Shown here piece by piece: positions 1 through 7,718 of a DNA stretch of 64,000 nucleotides; position 1 is the first letter of the stretch; the number at the start of each line of letters is the position of its first letter. The DNA lies in the NCBI GenBank assembly GCA_963738375.1, contig CAVTWL010000002.1, positions 558,001-622,000 on the forward strand. Reading direction: 5' to 3'. Source of the stretch: Bog-159 sp963738375 (lineage in GTDB: Bacteria; Acidobacteriota; Terriglobia; Bryobacterales; Bryobacteraceae). The position numbers and the translations under genes are program-made. Under the pieces are notes generated by a model. The model had not been told where the DNA came from. It did not search any database and saw nothing but the letters and a program-made list of their open reading frames with translations.

Positions 1-723
1 GCGGCCATCGCGCAACTGCGTGAAATGCTGCGCGATTCGAGATGGCCCCGGTTTCTGCGCGCGATCGAACTGTTTACCAACGAAAAGGAGATGCAGCTCA
101 ACGTGCTCGAAACCGAGCATCCCGTGGCCCGGCGCTTCTTCGAATGGTGCGGGGAGCGCATGCCCGGACTGGTCGAGAACGCCATCGACTACCAGGCGGC
201 GGGCTTCGAGTGGCGGGTAAGCCGCGGATCGTTTTTCCAAATCAACCGTTTCCTGATCGGCCAACTGGTGGAGATTGCGCTGGAAGGCGCAGCCGGCGAA
301 AGTGCCCTCGATCTGTACGCCGGCGTCGGGCTATTCTCGGCGCCCCTTGCCAAGCGCTTCGCCACCGTTACGGCGGTGGAATCGGGGCCGCGCGCGGCCG
401 CCGACTTGCGTTGCAACGCGGAGCGGGCTGGAGTGAACGTGCAGGTGCAACAGACCAATGCCGAGGCATGGCTCTCCCAACTCAACGCGGCGCCTGACTT
501 TGTCCTGCTCGATCCACCGCGCGCCGGCATCGGCAAACAGATGGTCGAGCGCCTGGCTCACCTGCGGCCGGCGCGGCTCGCCATCGTTTCCTGCGATCCG
601 GCGACACTGGCGCGAGACCTCGCGGGACTGATCGCAGCAGGGTACCGGATCGAGCGGCTGACTCTGGTGGATCTCTTTCCCCAGACCTATCATTTAGAAA
701 CCGTGACGCACCTGGTGCTATGA
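1..723 (+). CDS. RumA/TrmA-type RNA (uracil-5-)-methyltransferase, 5' end outside window
   Basis: This is the C-terminal part of a SAM-dependent enzyme that methylates C5 of a uridine in rRNA or tRNA. The frame is open from base 1, so the true start, and any N-terminal TRAM domain, lie upstream; an internal ATG at 25 is not a convincing start. Visible motifs in order are the substrate-side segment SFFQIN, the SAM-binding loop DLYAGVGLFS, the DPPRAG motif, the catalytic-cysteine segment VSCDPATLARD and the C-terminal DLFPQTYHLETV. These are diagnostic for the RumA/RlmD/TrmA family, but the target base (23S U1939, U747 or tRNA U54) cannot be told from this part. The stop codon touches the following exported-protein gene. 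Confidence 0.93.
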   Translation, partial: AAIAQLREMLRDSRWPRFLRAIELFTNEKEMQLNVLETEHPVARRFFEWCGERMPGLVENAIDYQAAGFEWRVSRGSFFQINRFLIGQLVEIALEGAAGESALDLYAGVGLFSAPLAKRFATVTAVESGPRAAADLRCNAERAGVNVQVQQTNAEAWLSQLNAAPDFVLLDPPRAGIGKQMVERLAHLRPARLAIVSCDPATLARDLAGLIAAGYRIERLTLVDLFPQTYHLETVTHLVL

Positions 724-746
724 TTTCCGCTTTCCGGGGAGGGCGT

Positions 747-2796
747 TTGAACGGGATCAGACTGTTGTTCGTCGGCTTGATGGCGAGCGCTGCGGCGTCA
801 GGCACGGTGAGCATCGCGTCTTTCAACGCGAGCCTGCCTTCGCCGCAGACGATCGGCGCAACTGTCGGATGGACTGCCATCGCTAGTGACACCAGCGCAG
901 GCCCTTTGACGTTCCAGTTCAATGTCGCGCCGCCCGGAGGAACGCTGGCGACGGTCAAGAACTTCAACGTGGGCGCCCTCAACTCCGGGAAGTGGAAATC
1001 GCAGTTATTTTCCTGGGCCATCACGGGAAGCAGCGGCGCTTACGAAGTACAGGTGGTGGCGACCGATTTCGTCACCGGCGAATCTGCTGCAAAAACAGTT
1101 TCCTTCCTGGCGGACTCGCCTGTCACCAGCAGTATACCTGTGGTGCAGGCGACCGCGAATCCCTTGGTCGCGCTATTCACGGCGCCGGCTTGCGCTGCCG
1201 GTAGTGCAATGCGGGTGTGGTTCCAAGCAACCTCCGGCAGTGTGCCCGCGACCACTACGAATTGGACCAGTTGCCAGCCGGATACCAGCCTGTCATTCGA
1301 GATTGCGGGCATGTATCCCGAGACCGCGTACACCATGAAGGCCCAGGTAGAAACGGGTGGCAGCATCGTCAACGGGCAGCCTGTTAGCTTTGCCACCGGC
1401 CTGATTCCCGCGAATGTTCCCCTTCCGGTTTTTGGCGTGTCCGTCCCGGACAGCCCAAGCGACGCGAATCGCGTAATATTGCATGGTCTTTACACGGGGG
1501 AGGGGAGCACGTATCCGATCGTAGCCACCGATGTTTCGGGAAATATCATCTGGTACAACTACCCGGGCGACCCGCAACACACGAACATGATGACCAGGCC
1601 GCTGGCTACCGGCTTCCTGGCGGCGCAAAGCGGAACCGCCTGGAATCCAACCGTGACGTCTTACCAGATGCTGCGCCAGTTCGACTGGGCAGGCAACACC
1701 GTGCGCGAGACGAATATCGGGATTCTGCAACATCAGTTGCAGGCGCTCGGGGATGCCAACGCCGGACCGTGCAACACCATCCCGTCACCGCCTCCCGTGG
1801 GCGCGGCCTGCCTGACGCTCTTCAATCACGAAGCTACCGAAACTCTTCCCAACGGCTATACGGTGGCGATCGTCGACGAAGAGAAGATATTCCCTCCCGG
1901 CACGCAGGGCGACACCAGCGGACTGCCCGTAGACATCCTCGGAGACGTGATCGTAGTGTTGGATCAAAATTGGAATGCGGTGTGGTATTGGGATGCCTTC
2001 GATCCAACTGGCGGAAACAGCGGTTATCCGCAAATGCCCGTCAGCCGGACGGCGGTCTTGAACGAAGAATGCAGCGGGCCGAAGGCTGGGTGCCTGACGC
2101 TTTTTCTATTGGGTTCGGGCGTGTCTCCGCGAGTCCACGACTGGTTGCATGGTAACTCGGTCTACTACTGGCCCCACGATGGCGCTGCTCCGCCCAGCAC
2201 TGCGCCCGGGGATCTGATCTTTTCGGTGCGACACCAGGATTGGGTGTTGAAGATCAGCTATCAGGATGGCGCCGGTAGCGGAGATCATTCTGTGGCGGAT
2301 GGGTCCCAGCGGAGACTTCGCTCTGAATAATACATACAACGACCCATGGCCCTGGTTCTCGCATCAGCACGAGGTAGCCATCGAGCAGAATGGCTTGGGC
2401 GTGATGGACATGATGGACAACGGCAACACGCGCATCTCGGCTCCCGGCCAATCGACTGGCGGCGTGCCGGGGCTTGGCTCTAACTGCGTGCCGAACGACT
2501 GCAACAGCCGCGGCATGGCCTTAACCATGAATGAAAGCGGGCTGCAGGTGGCGCCGGTATTGGCTGTCAATCTCGGTGTCTTTTCGACCGCCATGGGGAG
2601 TGCCCAATTACTGGCGGACGGCAACTATTATTTCCTCGCCGGGTCGGCCTTCGCCAACAGTGTGGAGACGGGCTTTGACATCCAGATTCAGCCGGCGCCT
2701 GGCACGGGTACGGGCACTCCAGTAATGAATATTTCGGGTCCGCCAGCTTACCGGTCGTGGCAGATGCCTAGTCTATATAGCTCGCCGACGAACTAA
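747..2796 (+). CDS. Exported aryl-sulfotransferase-like (ASST family) protein, frame broken near 2279
   Basis: The N-terminus has a signal peptide (hydrophobic stretch LLFVGLMASAAASG) followed by about 200 residues of fibronectin/Ig-like sequence. A beta-propeller region resembling arylsulfotransferase follows (NHEATETLPNGYTVAIVDEE, IVVLDQNWNAVWYWDAF, DWLHGNSVYYWPHDG). The frame that starts upstream ends at 2330, but the family sequence continues from about 2280 in the next frame (ILWRMGPSGDFALNN, FSHQHEVAIEQNG) to a stop at 2796, so about one base is missing near 2279. I prefer the TTG at 747, just after GGGGAGGG at 736-743; an ATG at 720 overlaps the stop of the methyltransferase. True ASSTs transfer sulfate between phenols. 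I cannot confirm the catalytic histidines, so the activity is unproven. Confidence 0.75.
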
Positions 2797-2807
2797 GACG
2801 AGCAGGG

Positions 2808-3093
2808 TCAGGACCGGCGAGCGAAGCGGCGCAACCGGAAGATTTCCAGCAGCGAAATGTAGACATTGACAATCCCGAGCCCGCTGACCGCGCCGCGTAG
2901 ATAGGCGTTGTCCCAATAGAGCGCGCCACTCCGGGGCAAATTGTAAATAGAAACTCCGCTCCCAGTAATCCGACCAAGGGAAGATTACGAGAAACATCCC
3001 CAGTTCCAGGCAGAAAACGATGAACAGGAGCGATAGCGCGACATGATACCAGCGATGGCGAGTTGCTTCCGGGGCAGATATCGGTTCGGTCAC
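2808..3093 (-). CDS. Small two-helix membrane protein, frame broken near 2920
   Basis: The gene starts at a GTG whose last two bases begin the rnhB stop (GTGA overlap), so it is the last gene of the ffh-rnhB operon and probably translationally coupled. The N-terminal part has one hydrophobic helix (VALSLLFIVFCLELGMFLVI) followed by FPWSDYWERSFYLQFAPEW. Around 2915-2930 the frame must shift: the next frame gives YWDNAYLRGAVSGLGIVNVY, a second helix and a basic tail ending at 2808. The two halves together give a sensible protein of about 95 residues. In the uncorrected frame the second helix is lost. No function is known to me; similar short membrane proteins occur in other acidobacteria as far as I recall. 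Confidence 0.6.
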
Positions 3094-3791
3094 GAGGTAG
3101 CTTCCAGTTCCGCGAACAGATCCATTTGCATGCCCGTTGAGGAAGCGTAGTCCACGGGAAACAGACATCGTTCGCGGACGGGTTCAAAACTCAGTCGATG
3201 CAGCGGGGTGGGCCCGAACTCCTCCAGCGCCTTGGCATGCTCGGGCGTGAAGTAACCTTTGTGGCTGGCCAAGCCGTATTGGGGAAAGATTTCGTCCCAG
3301 ATACGCATGCGCTCGTCGCGCCAGACCTTGGCCACGATGGATGCGGCGGCGATGGCATGGCATTGCGCGTCACCTTTGATCAAGGGACGCTGCGGCGTGG
3401 AAATCGAGAGCGGCATGGCATCGGTCAGGATGAAATCCGGCGCTGGATGCAGGCGGCTGACCGCCATCTCCATGGCCATTCGGGACGCCTGGTAGATGTT
3501 GACCCAATCGATGGTGGCTGCGTCAACTGCCGCGACAGCCCACGAAACGGCGCGTTCCTGAATGCGGGCGGCCAGCACCGCGCGGCGCTCGGGCTCCAGT
3601 AGTTTGCTGTCGTTGAGGCCGCGCACGGGACGGCCGGGAGAGAGAATCACCGCGGCGGCGACCACGGGACCAAACAGCGCGCCGCGCCCCACTTCGTCGA
3701 CACCCGCCACCGCCACAAATCCGCGCGCGTGCAGTTCGCGCTCCAGTGTTCCTTCGCAACGAAGTTGGGTGACTGGTTGGGCGGCCCGCAT
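3090..3791 (-). CDS. rnhB: Ribonuclease HII
   Basis: RNase HII removes ribonucleotides from DNA by cutting the RNA strand of RNA-DNA hybrids. The 233-residue protein has the metal-binding DE pair in GVDEVGRGALFGP (residues about 30-42), the NDSKLL segment and the later Asp in ILTDAMPL, which together form the expected acidic active site. The length fits the family. It follows rplS by about 20 bp on the same strand, the order seen in many bacterial trmD-rplS-rnhB operons. The stop overlaps the GTG of the next small membrane-protein gene. Confidence 0.96.
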   Translation of the reverse strand: MRAAQPVTQLRCEGTLERELHARGFVAVAGVDEVGRGALFGPVVAAAVILSPGRPVRGLNDSKLLEPERRAVLAARIQERAVSWAVAAVDAATIDWVNIYQASRMAMEMAVSRLHPAPDFILTDAMPLSISTPQRPLIKGDAQCHAIAAASIVAKVWRDERMRIWDEIFPQYGLASHKGYFTPEHAKALEEFGPTPLHRLSFEPVRERCLFPVDYASSTGMQMDLFAELEATS

Positions 3792-3811
3792 GGGGATGAG
3801 GCCCGTGCCGT

Positions 3812-4159
3812 CTACTCGCGTTCCCGCAAGCGGGCGGCTTTGCCCTTCAAGCCTCGCAGGTAGTAAAGCTTGGCGCGGCGGACGCGTCCGGTGCGCACGA
3901 CATCGATGTGGTCGATGACGCGGGCGTGAATGGGGAAAATGCGTTCGACGCCCTGCCCGAAGCTGACCTTGCGCACGGTGATGCTTTCGCCCATGCCGGT
4001 ATTGTTGCGCGCAATCATGGTTCCTTCGAAGGCTTGCAGACGTTCCTTGTCGCCTTCCTTAATCTTGACGTGCACGCGAATGGTATCGCCCGGGCGGAAT
4101 TCGGGAGTGTCGGTGCGCTTGTTCTTTTCGATGACTTTGGTCAGCAGCGAGTTGTTCAT
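3812..4159 (-). CDS. rplS: 50S ribosomal protein L19
   Basis: L19 sits at the interface of the ribosomal subunits. The 115-residue sequence has the typical L19 body: FRPGDTIRVHVKIKEG, RLQAFEGTMIARNN, ITVRKVSFGQGVERIFPIH and the basic C-terminal RRAKLYYLRGLKGKAARL. Length and order (trmD upstream, rnhB downstream, same strand) are standard. A 63-bp gap separates it from trmD, the widest in this part of the operon; I see no clear promoter or attenuator in it. Confidence 0.98.
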   Translation of the reverse strand: MNNSLLTKVIEKNKRTDTPEFRPGDTIRVHVKIKEGDKERLQAFEGTMIARNNTGMGESITVRKVSFGQGVERIFPIHARVIDHIDVVRTGRVRRAKLYYLRGLKGKAARLRERE

Positions 4160-4222
4160 GTTGAATCCTGAATCCTATATTGTAGCGTGACCGGGGTGCG
4201 CGCCGCTGAGGTTGTGAGGAAC

Positions 4223-4933
4223 CTAACCAGCAGGAATAAGATCCGGGCGTAACCGGGCCGTTTTCTCAAAGGCGGCCCGTTCCCGCCAGCGGCGAATCTC
4301 TTCGTGATTGCCGCTGAGCAGGACTTCCGGCACTTTCCAGCCGCGGAAATCGGCGGGCCGGGTATACTGCGGGCAGTCGAGGATGGCGCCGGCATGGCCC
4401 GTCTCCTGAAAGGACTCGAAGACGGCGGAATCCTGGTTGCCGAGTACGCCGGGGAGCAGGCGAGCCACCGAATCGATGACCACGGCTGCCGCTAACTCGC
4501 CGCCGCTCAACACGTAATTGCCGATGGACAATTCGCCATCGGCGAGATGTTCGGCGACGCGTTCGTCGACGCCTTCGTAGCGGCCGCAAATCAGCAGCAG
4601 TTCGGAAAGCGTGCTGAGTTCGTTGGCGACCTTTTGGTCGAATAGACGGCCTTGGGCGGAGAGAAGCAGCGTTTTGCGGGGGTGCGGGGCGGCGGCATCG
4701 GCAGGGGGGAAAATCGTTTCGACCGCCTGGAAGAGAGGTTCCGGCTTTAGCAGCATGCCTTCCCCGCCCCCGAAGGGACGGTCGTCCACGGTTTTGTGCC
4801 GGTCGGTGGTCCAGTCGCGCAGGTTGTGGATGCGGACATCGAGGGAACCGGCATCGCGAGCCCTTTTGATGACGCCGTGCTCAAACGGCCCGGCAAAGAA
4901 GCCGGGAAAGATGGTGAGCACATGGAAGATCAC
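4223..4933 (-). CDS. trmD: tRNA (guanine-N1-)-methyltransferase TrmD
   Basis: TrmD methylates N1 of G37 in tRNAs that read certain codons and prevents frameshifting. The 236-residue protein starts with IFHVLTIFPGFF and has the DDRPFGGGEGMLLKPEPLF segment. The SPOUT-knot motifs LLICGRYEGVDERV and IGNYVLSGGELAA form the SAM site. The start is a GTG that overlaps the rimM stop (GTGA), which supports translational coupling. The C-terminal helical region ending about 20 residues after RRWRERAAF is of normal length. Confidence 0.97.
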   Translation of the reverse strand: MIFHVLTIFPGFFAGPFEHGVIKRARDAGSLDVRIHNLRDWTTDRHKTVDDRPFGGGEGMLLKPEPLFQAVETIFPPADAAAPHPRKTLLLSAQGRLFDQKVANELSTLSELLLICGRYEGVDERVAEHLADGELSIGNYVLSGGELAAAVVIDSVARLLPGVLGNQDSAVFESFQETGHAGAILDCPQYTRPADFRGWKVPEVLLSGNHEEIRRWRERAAFEKTARLRPDLIPAG

Positions 4934-5475
4934 GGCTGGTTCAGTTCCTTCAAACCGGGAGGGAGGTCGACCACGATACGGCGGTTCTGCGGCTCAATCG
5001 CTACACAAATGGCTCGCACAAATGGAATCAGCAGGTTTCCTTCGATTTCCAGGACGCCGGAGCACCCGGCATCGTCCAGAGCGGTCACGCGGCCGAGTGA
5101 TGCACCGGATTCGCGCTCGATCACTTCGCAGCCGATCAGGTCCGACTCGAAGTACTCGCCGGGGTCGAGTTGGATGCGGTCGCTGCGGGGAACGCGCACC
5201 TCGCACCCGGTCAGACGCTCGGCGCCGGTCATAGAGTCGATGCCACGAAACTTCAAAATCAGCCGATTGTCGTGGAACCAAACCGACTCGATCTCGTGCC
5301 GGGCTGGGGTTTCAGAACCAGGTGGAAGAAGAAAGACTTCGGTGAGGTTTTCGTAGCGCTCGGGCCGGCTGAGCGCAAAAGCTGTGACTTCTCCATGGAT
5401 CCCGCGCGCTTTGCCGAGAACGGCTACCGCGACCCACTCCCGGCCAGGGCCGGAATCCACGGAGTCCCCACTCAC
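4930..5475 (-). CDS. rimM: 16S rRNA processing protein RimM
   Basis: RimM binds ribosomal protein S19 and helps assemble the 30S head. The 181-residue sequence has the N-terminal RimM barrel (VAVAVLGKARGIHGEVTAF) and a PRC-barrel-like C-terminal half (YFESDLIGCEVIERESGASLG, then LLIPFVRAICVAIEPQNRRI). The start is GTG and overlaps the khpA stop (GTGA); the stop overlaps trmD in the same way. Three genes are thus chained by 4-bp overlaps, so they are almost surely translated as a unit. Confidence 0.95.
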   Translation of the reverse strand: MSGDSVDSGPGREWVAVAVLGKARGIHGEVTAFALSRPERYENLTEVFLLPPGSETPARHEIESVWFHDNRLILKFRGIDSMTGAERLTGCEVRVPRSDRIQLDPGEYFESDLIGCEVIERESGASLGRVTALDDAGCSGVLEIEGNLLIPFVRAICVAIEPQNRRIVVDLPPGLKELNQP

Positions 5476-5705
5476 TCGAGGATTTCCAGGGTGAACCGCC
5501 GGTTCAACTTCATACCGGCCGCACCTAATATTGTGCGGATGGAGCGAGCCGTTCTTCCCTGCTTGCCAATCACCTTACCGAGGTCGCTTTGAGCGACGCG
5601 CAACTCCAGCACGGTGACCTGTTCGCCTTCGACGACACGAACGGCAACTTCTTCAGGGATGTCCACAAGCGCCTTCGCGATGTCTTCAATCAACTCTTTC
5701 ATCAT
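5472..5705 (-). CDS. khpA: KH-domain RNA-binding protein KhpA (YlqC family)
   Basis: A 77-residue single KH domain. The GxxG loop is visible in DLGKVIGKQGRTARSIRTIL, the part that clamps single-stranded RNA. The protein is usually found between rpsP and rimM, as here. Two ATGs stand side by side at 5705 and 5702; a GGAGG lies upstream with 4 or 7 bases of spacing, so the second ATG (5702) is slightly better spaced. The difference is one methionine. Confidence 0.95.
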   Translation of the reverse strand: MMKELIEDIAKALVDIPEEVAVRVVEGEQVTVLELRVAQSDLGKVIGKQGRTARSIRTILGAAGMKLNRRFTLEILE

Positions 5706-5798
5706 CCCGCCTCCATCTTTATGGTAACAGAGACAGGCGGCGGATCAGACCGCTCGAAACCATCCTAAGCGTTACTTTTCTAACACTTAACAAGGTTT

Positions 5799-6056
5799 TC
5801 AGGCTGCGGGAGCGGCGGCGGGCTCCGGATTGTTCTTGACCAGACGCGCGACGGTCTCGGAAAGCTGAGCGCCGTTCTTGGTCCAATAGGCGATGCGCTC
5901 GCGGTTGAGGTCCACTTTGGCAGGGTCGGTGAGCGGGTTGTAATGGCCCACGACCTCGAGGTTGCGGCCATTGCGGGCGCGCTCTTTTTCGATGACTACG
6001 ATTCGGTAAAACGGCTTCTTCTTGGCGCCAAAACGCGCCAGGCGGATCATCAACAT
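5799..6056 (-). CDS. rpsP: 30S ribosomal protein S16
   Basis: The 85-residue protein has the S16 signature from its first residues (LMIRLARFGAKKKPFYRIVV), followed by the usual GHYNPLTDPAKVDLNRERI and an Ala/Pro-rich C-terminal tail. The ATG at 6056 directly abuts the ffh stop at 6057-6059, so initiation probably depends on ribosomes finishing ffh. The 93 bp between its stop and khpA hold no gene. Confidence 0.98.
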   Translation of the reverse strand: MLMIRLARFGAKKKPFYRIVVIEKERARNGRNLEVVGHYNPLTDPAKVDLNRERIAYWTKNGAQLSETVARLVKNNPEPAAAPAA

Positions 6057-7407
6057 TCAAACTCCTAAGAAATTCGGTAACTTAAACTTGCCCATTTTTT
6101 TGCCCAGCAGCCCGCCGGAGAAGCCTTTCATCATCTTCCTGGCCTGCGCATACTGTTTGAGCAATTGATTGACTTCCTGCACGGTGGTGCCGCTGCCTTT
6201 GGCGATGCGGCGCCGGCGGGTGCCGTTCACGATCATGTGGTTGGCGCGCTCTTTGGGAGTCATCGAATCGATGATGGCCACGACATGCGTGATTTCCTTC
6301 TCATCCACTTTCACGTTCTTCAGATCTTTCAGAATGCCGACCTGGGGCATCATGGATAGCACGTTTTCCAGCGGCCCCAGCTTGCGCAACTGCTTCATCT
6401 GGTCGCGGAAATCTTCAAGGGTAAACTCGTTGTCAATGAGCTTGCGCTGCATCTCGACGGCTTGTTTCTTGTCGATGACTTCTTCGGCTTTTTCGATGAA
6501 CGACAGCACATCGCCCATGCCGAGGATGCGGGAGGCGGCGCGGTCTGGATGGAACGGTTCGAGCGCGTCGAATTTTTCGCCGACACCGACGAATTTCAGC
6601 GGCTGGCCGGTGACGTGGCGGATGGAGAGCGCCGCGCCGCCGCGGGCATCGCCATCCATCTTTGGTGAGAATGATGCCGGTGATGCCGAGCTTCTTGTGG
6701 AACTCGTCGGCGGATTTGACGGCGTCCTGCCCGGTCATGGCGTCGGCCACGAACAGGATTTCGACCGGATTGAGCTGCTCTTTCAATTGCTGCAGTTCGG
6801 TCATCAGATCGTCGTCGATGTGCAGGCGGCCGGCGGTATCGACCAGCAGCACGTCGCGACCGCTGTTGACGGCTTCCCTGCGGGCGGAGCGGACCAGGTC
6901 GGCGGGCAGCTTTTCTTCGGGCGTGCCGGCGTAGATGGGCAGGTTGATGTCACGGGCGACGACACGCAATTGCTCGCGGGCAGCGGGGCGGTAGATATCG
7001 ACCGAAACCATCATCGGGCGGTGTCCGTTCTTCGAAAGCCAGCGGGCCAGCTTGCCGGTGGAGGTGGTTTTGCCGGAACCTTGCAGGCCCACGATCATGA
7101 TCACGCTGGGCGGTTCGTTGGCGAAGCGCAGCTTGGATTCGTGGCTGCCGAGAATCTTGATCAGTTCGTCGCGAACGATTTTGATGACCTGTTGGGAGGG
7201 GGAGAGGGCATGCAGCACTTCTTCGCCCATCGCCTTTGCCTTGATGTTTTCGATGAGTTGCTTGACGACGCGGAAGTTGACGTCGGCTTCGAGCAAGGCG
7301 ACGCGGATTTCGCGCAGGGCCGAATCCATATTTTCGGCCGTGAGTTTGCCTTCGCCGCGCAGGTTTTTGAAGACCCGCTGCAACTTGTCGGATAGGTTAT
7401 CGAACAT
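6057..7407 (-). CDS. ffh: Signal recognition particle protein Ffh (SRP54), frame broken at 6661-6663
   Basis: Ffh is the GTPase that, with 4.5S RNA, targets membrane proteins to the translocon. The N and G domains read from MFDNLSDKLQRVF (ATG at 7407) with G1 GLQGSGKTT, VSVDIYRPAAREQL, DTAGRLHIDD and the segment up to ITGIILTK. There the frame slips: the A run at 6661-6663 has one base too many, and the neighbouring frame continues at once with MDGDARGGAALSIRHVTGQP, the rest of the G domain and the Met-rich M domain to GKFKLPNFLGV. Removing one A gives an unbroken 449-residue protein of normal length. Because ffh is normally essential and single-copy, a sequencing error is much more likely than a real mutation. 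It is the first gene of the operon. Confidence 0.93.
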
Positions 7408-7718
7408 TTGGAAACTTGCGCCGCGGCAGGGCATACCTCGCCGCCGGCGTTTATACGATCTCTTTATTATACACGCTGGAGAAAGACCGCTCGATGACGC
7501 GCGAGGCTCCTGTCAATCAGCCTCGGGTGGGTCAATTTGACTCACGAAAGCACGGGGAACTAGCCGGGGCGGGACGGAGAAGTCCCGCATTGCGACCGCA
7601 ACTGAATGAAATGATGCCGCGCGGCTGTTCCTGCTAGTTTGGTAGAGCGATTGCTTAACCTGTGCCCTTTGGAAAGAGCCGGTAATTGCCAGTTATCCTA
7701 ATTCCTTCGAGAACCATC
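7408..7718. other. Intergenic region between divergent ffh and NHL-protein genes, no gene seen
   Basis: About 310 bp separate the two divergent genes. Apart from the minus-strand promoter described separately, I see no convincing reading frame, RNA gene or repeat here. A plus-strand promoter for the NHL-repeat gene must lie here too, but I could not pick out a good pair of boxes. Short open frames in the region lack family features and ribosome-binding sites. Confidence 0.5.
7466..7494 (-). promoter_or_regulatory. Likely sigma-70-type promoter of the ffh-rpsP-rnhB operon
   Basis: On the minus strand a perfect TATAAT -10 box (7466-7471) lies about 60 bp upstream of the ffh ATG. Seventeen bases further upstream is TCGAGC (7489-7494), a weak -35 with three of six consensus matches. 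A start near 7459 would give a leader of about 50 nt. It is the only TATAAT I found in this gap and is placed where the operon needs it. Confidence 0.55.

Noticed and set aside
6655..6670. Programmed ribosomal frameshift in ffh
   Set aside because: No slippery heptamer or downstream structure is seen, and such recoding is not known for ffh.
6169..7395. 408-residue open frame on the plus strand opposite ffh
   Set aside because: Antisense shadow of ffh; its length reflects codon bias only.
7686..7718. TTG start at 7686 for the NHL-repeat protein
   Set aside because: It adds residues ahead of the signal peptide; the ATG at 7719 is better placed.
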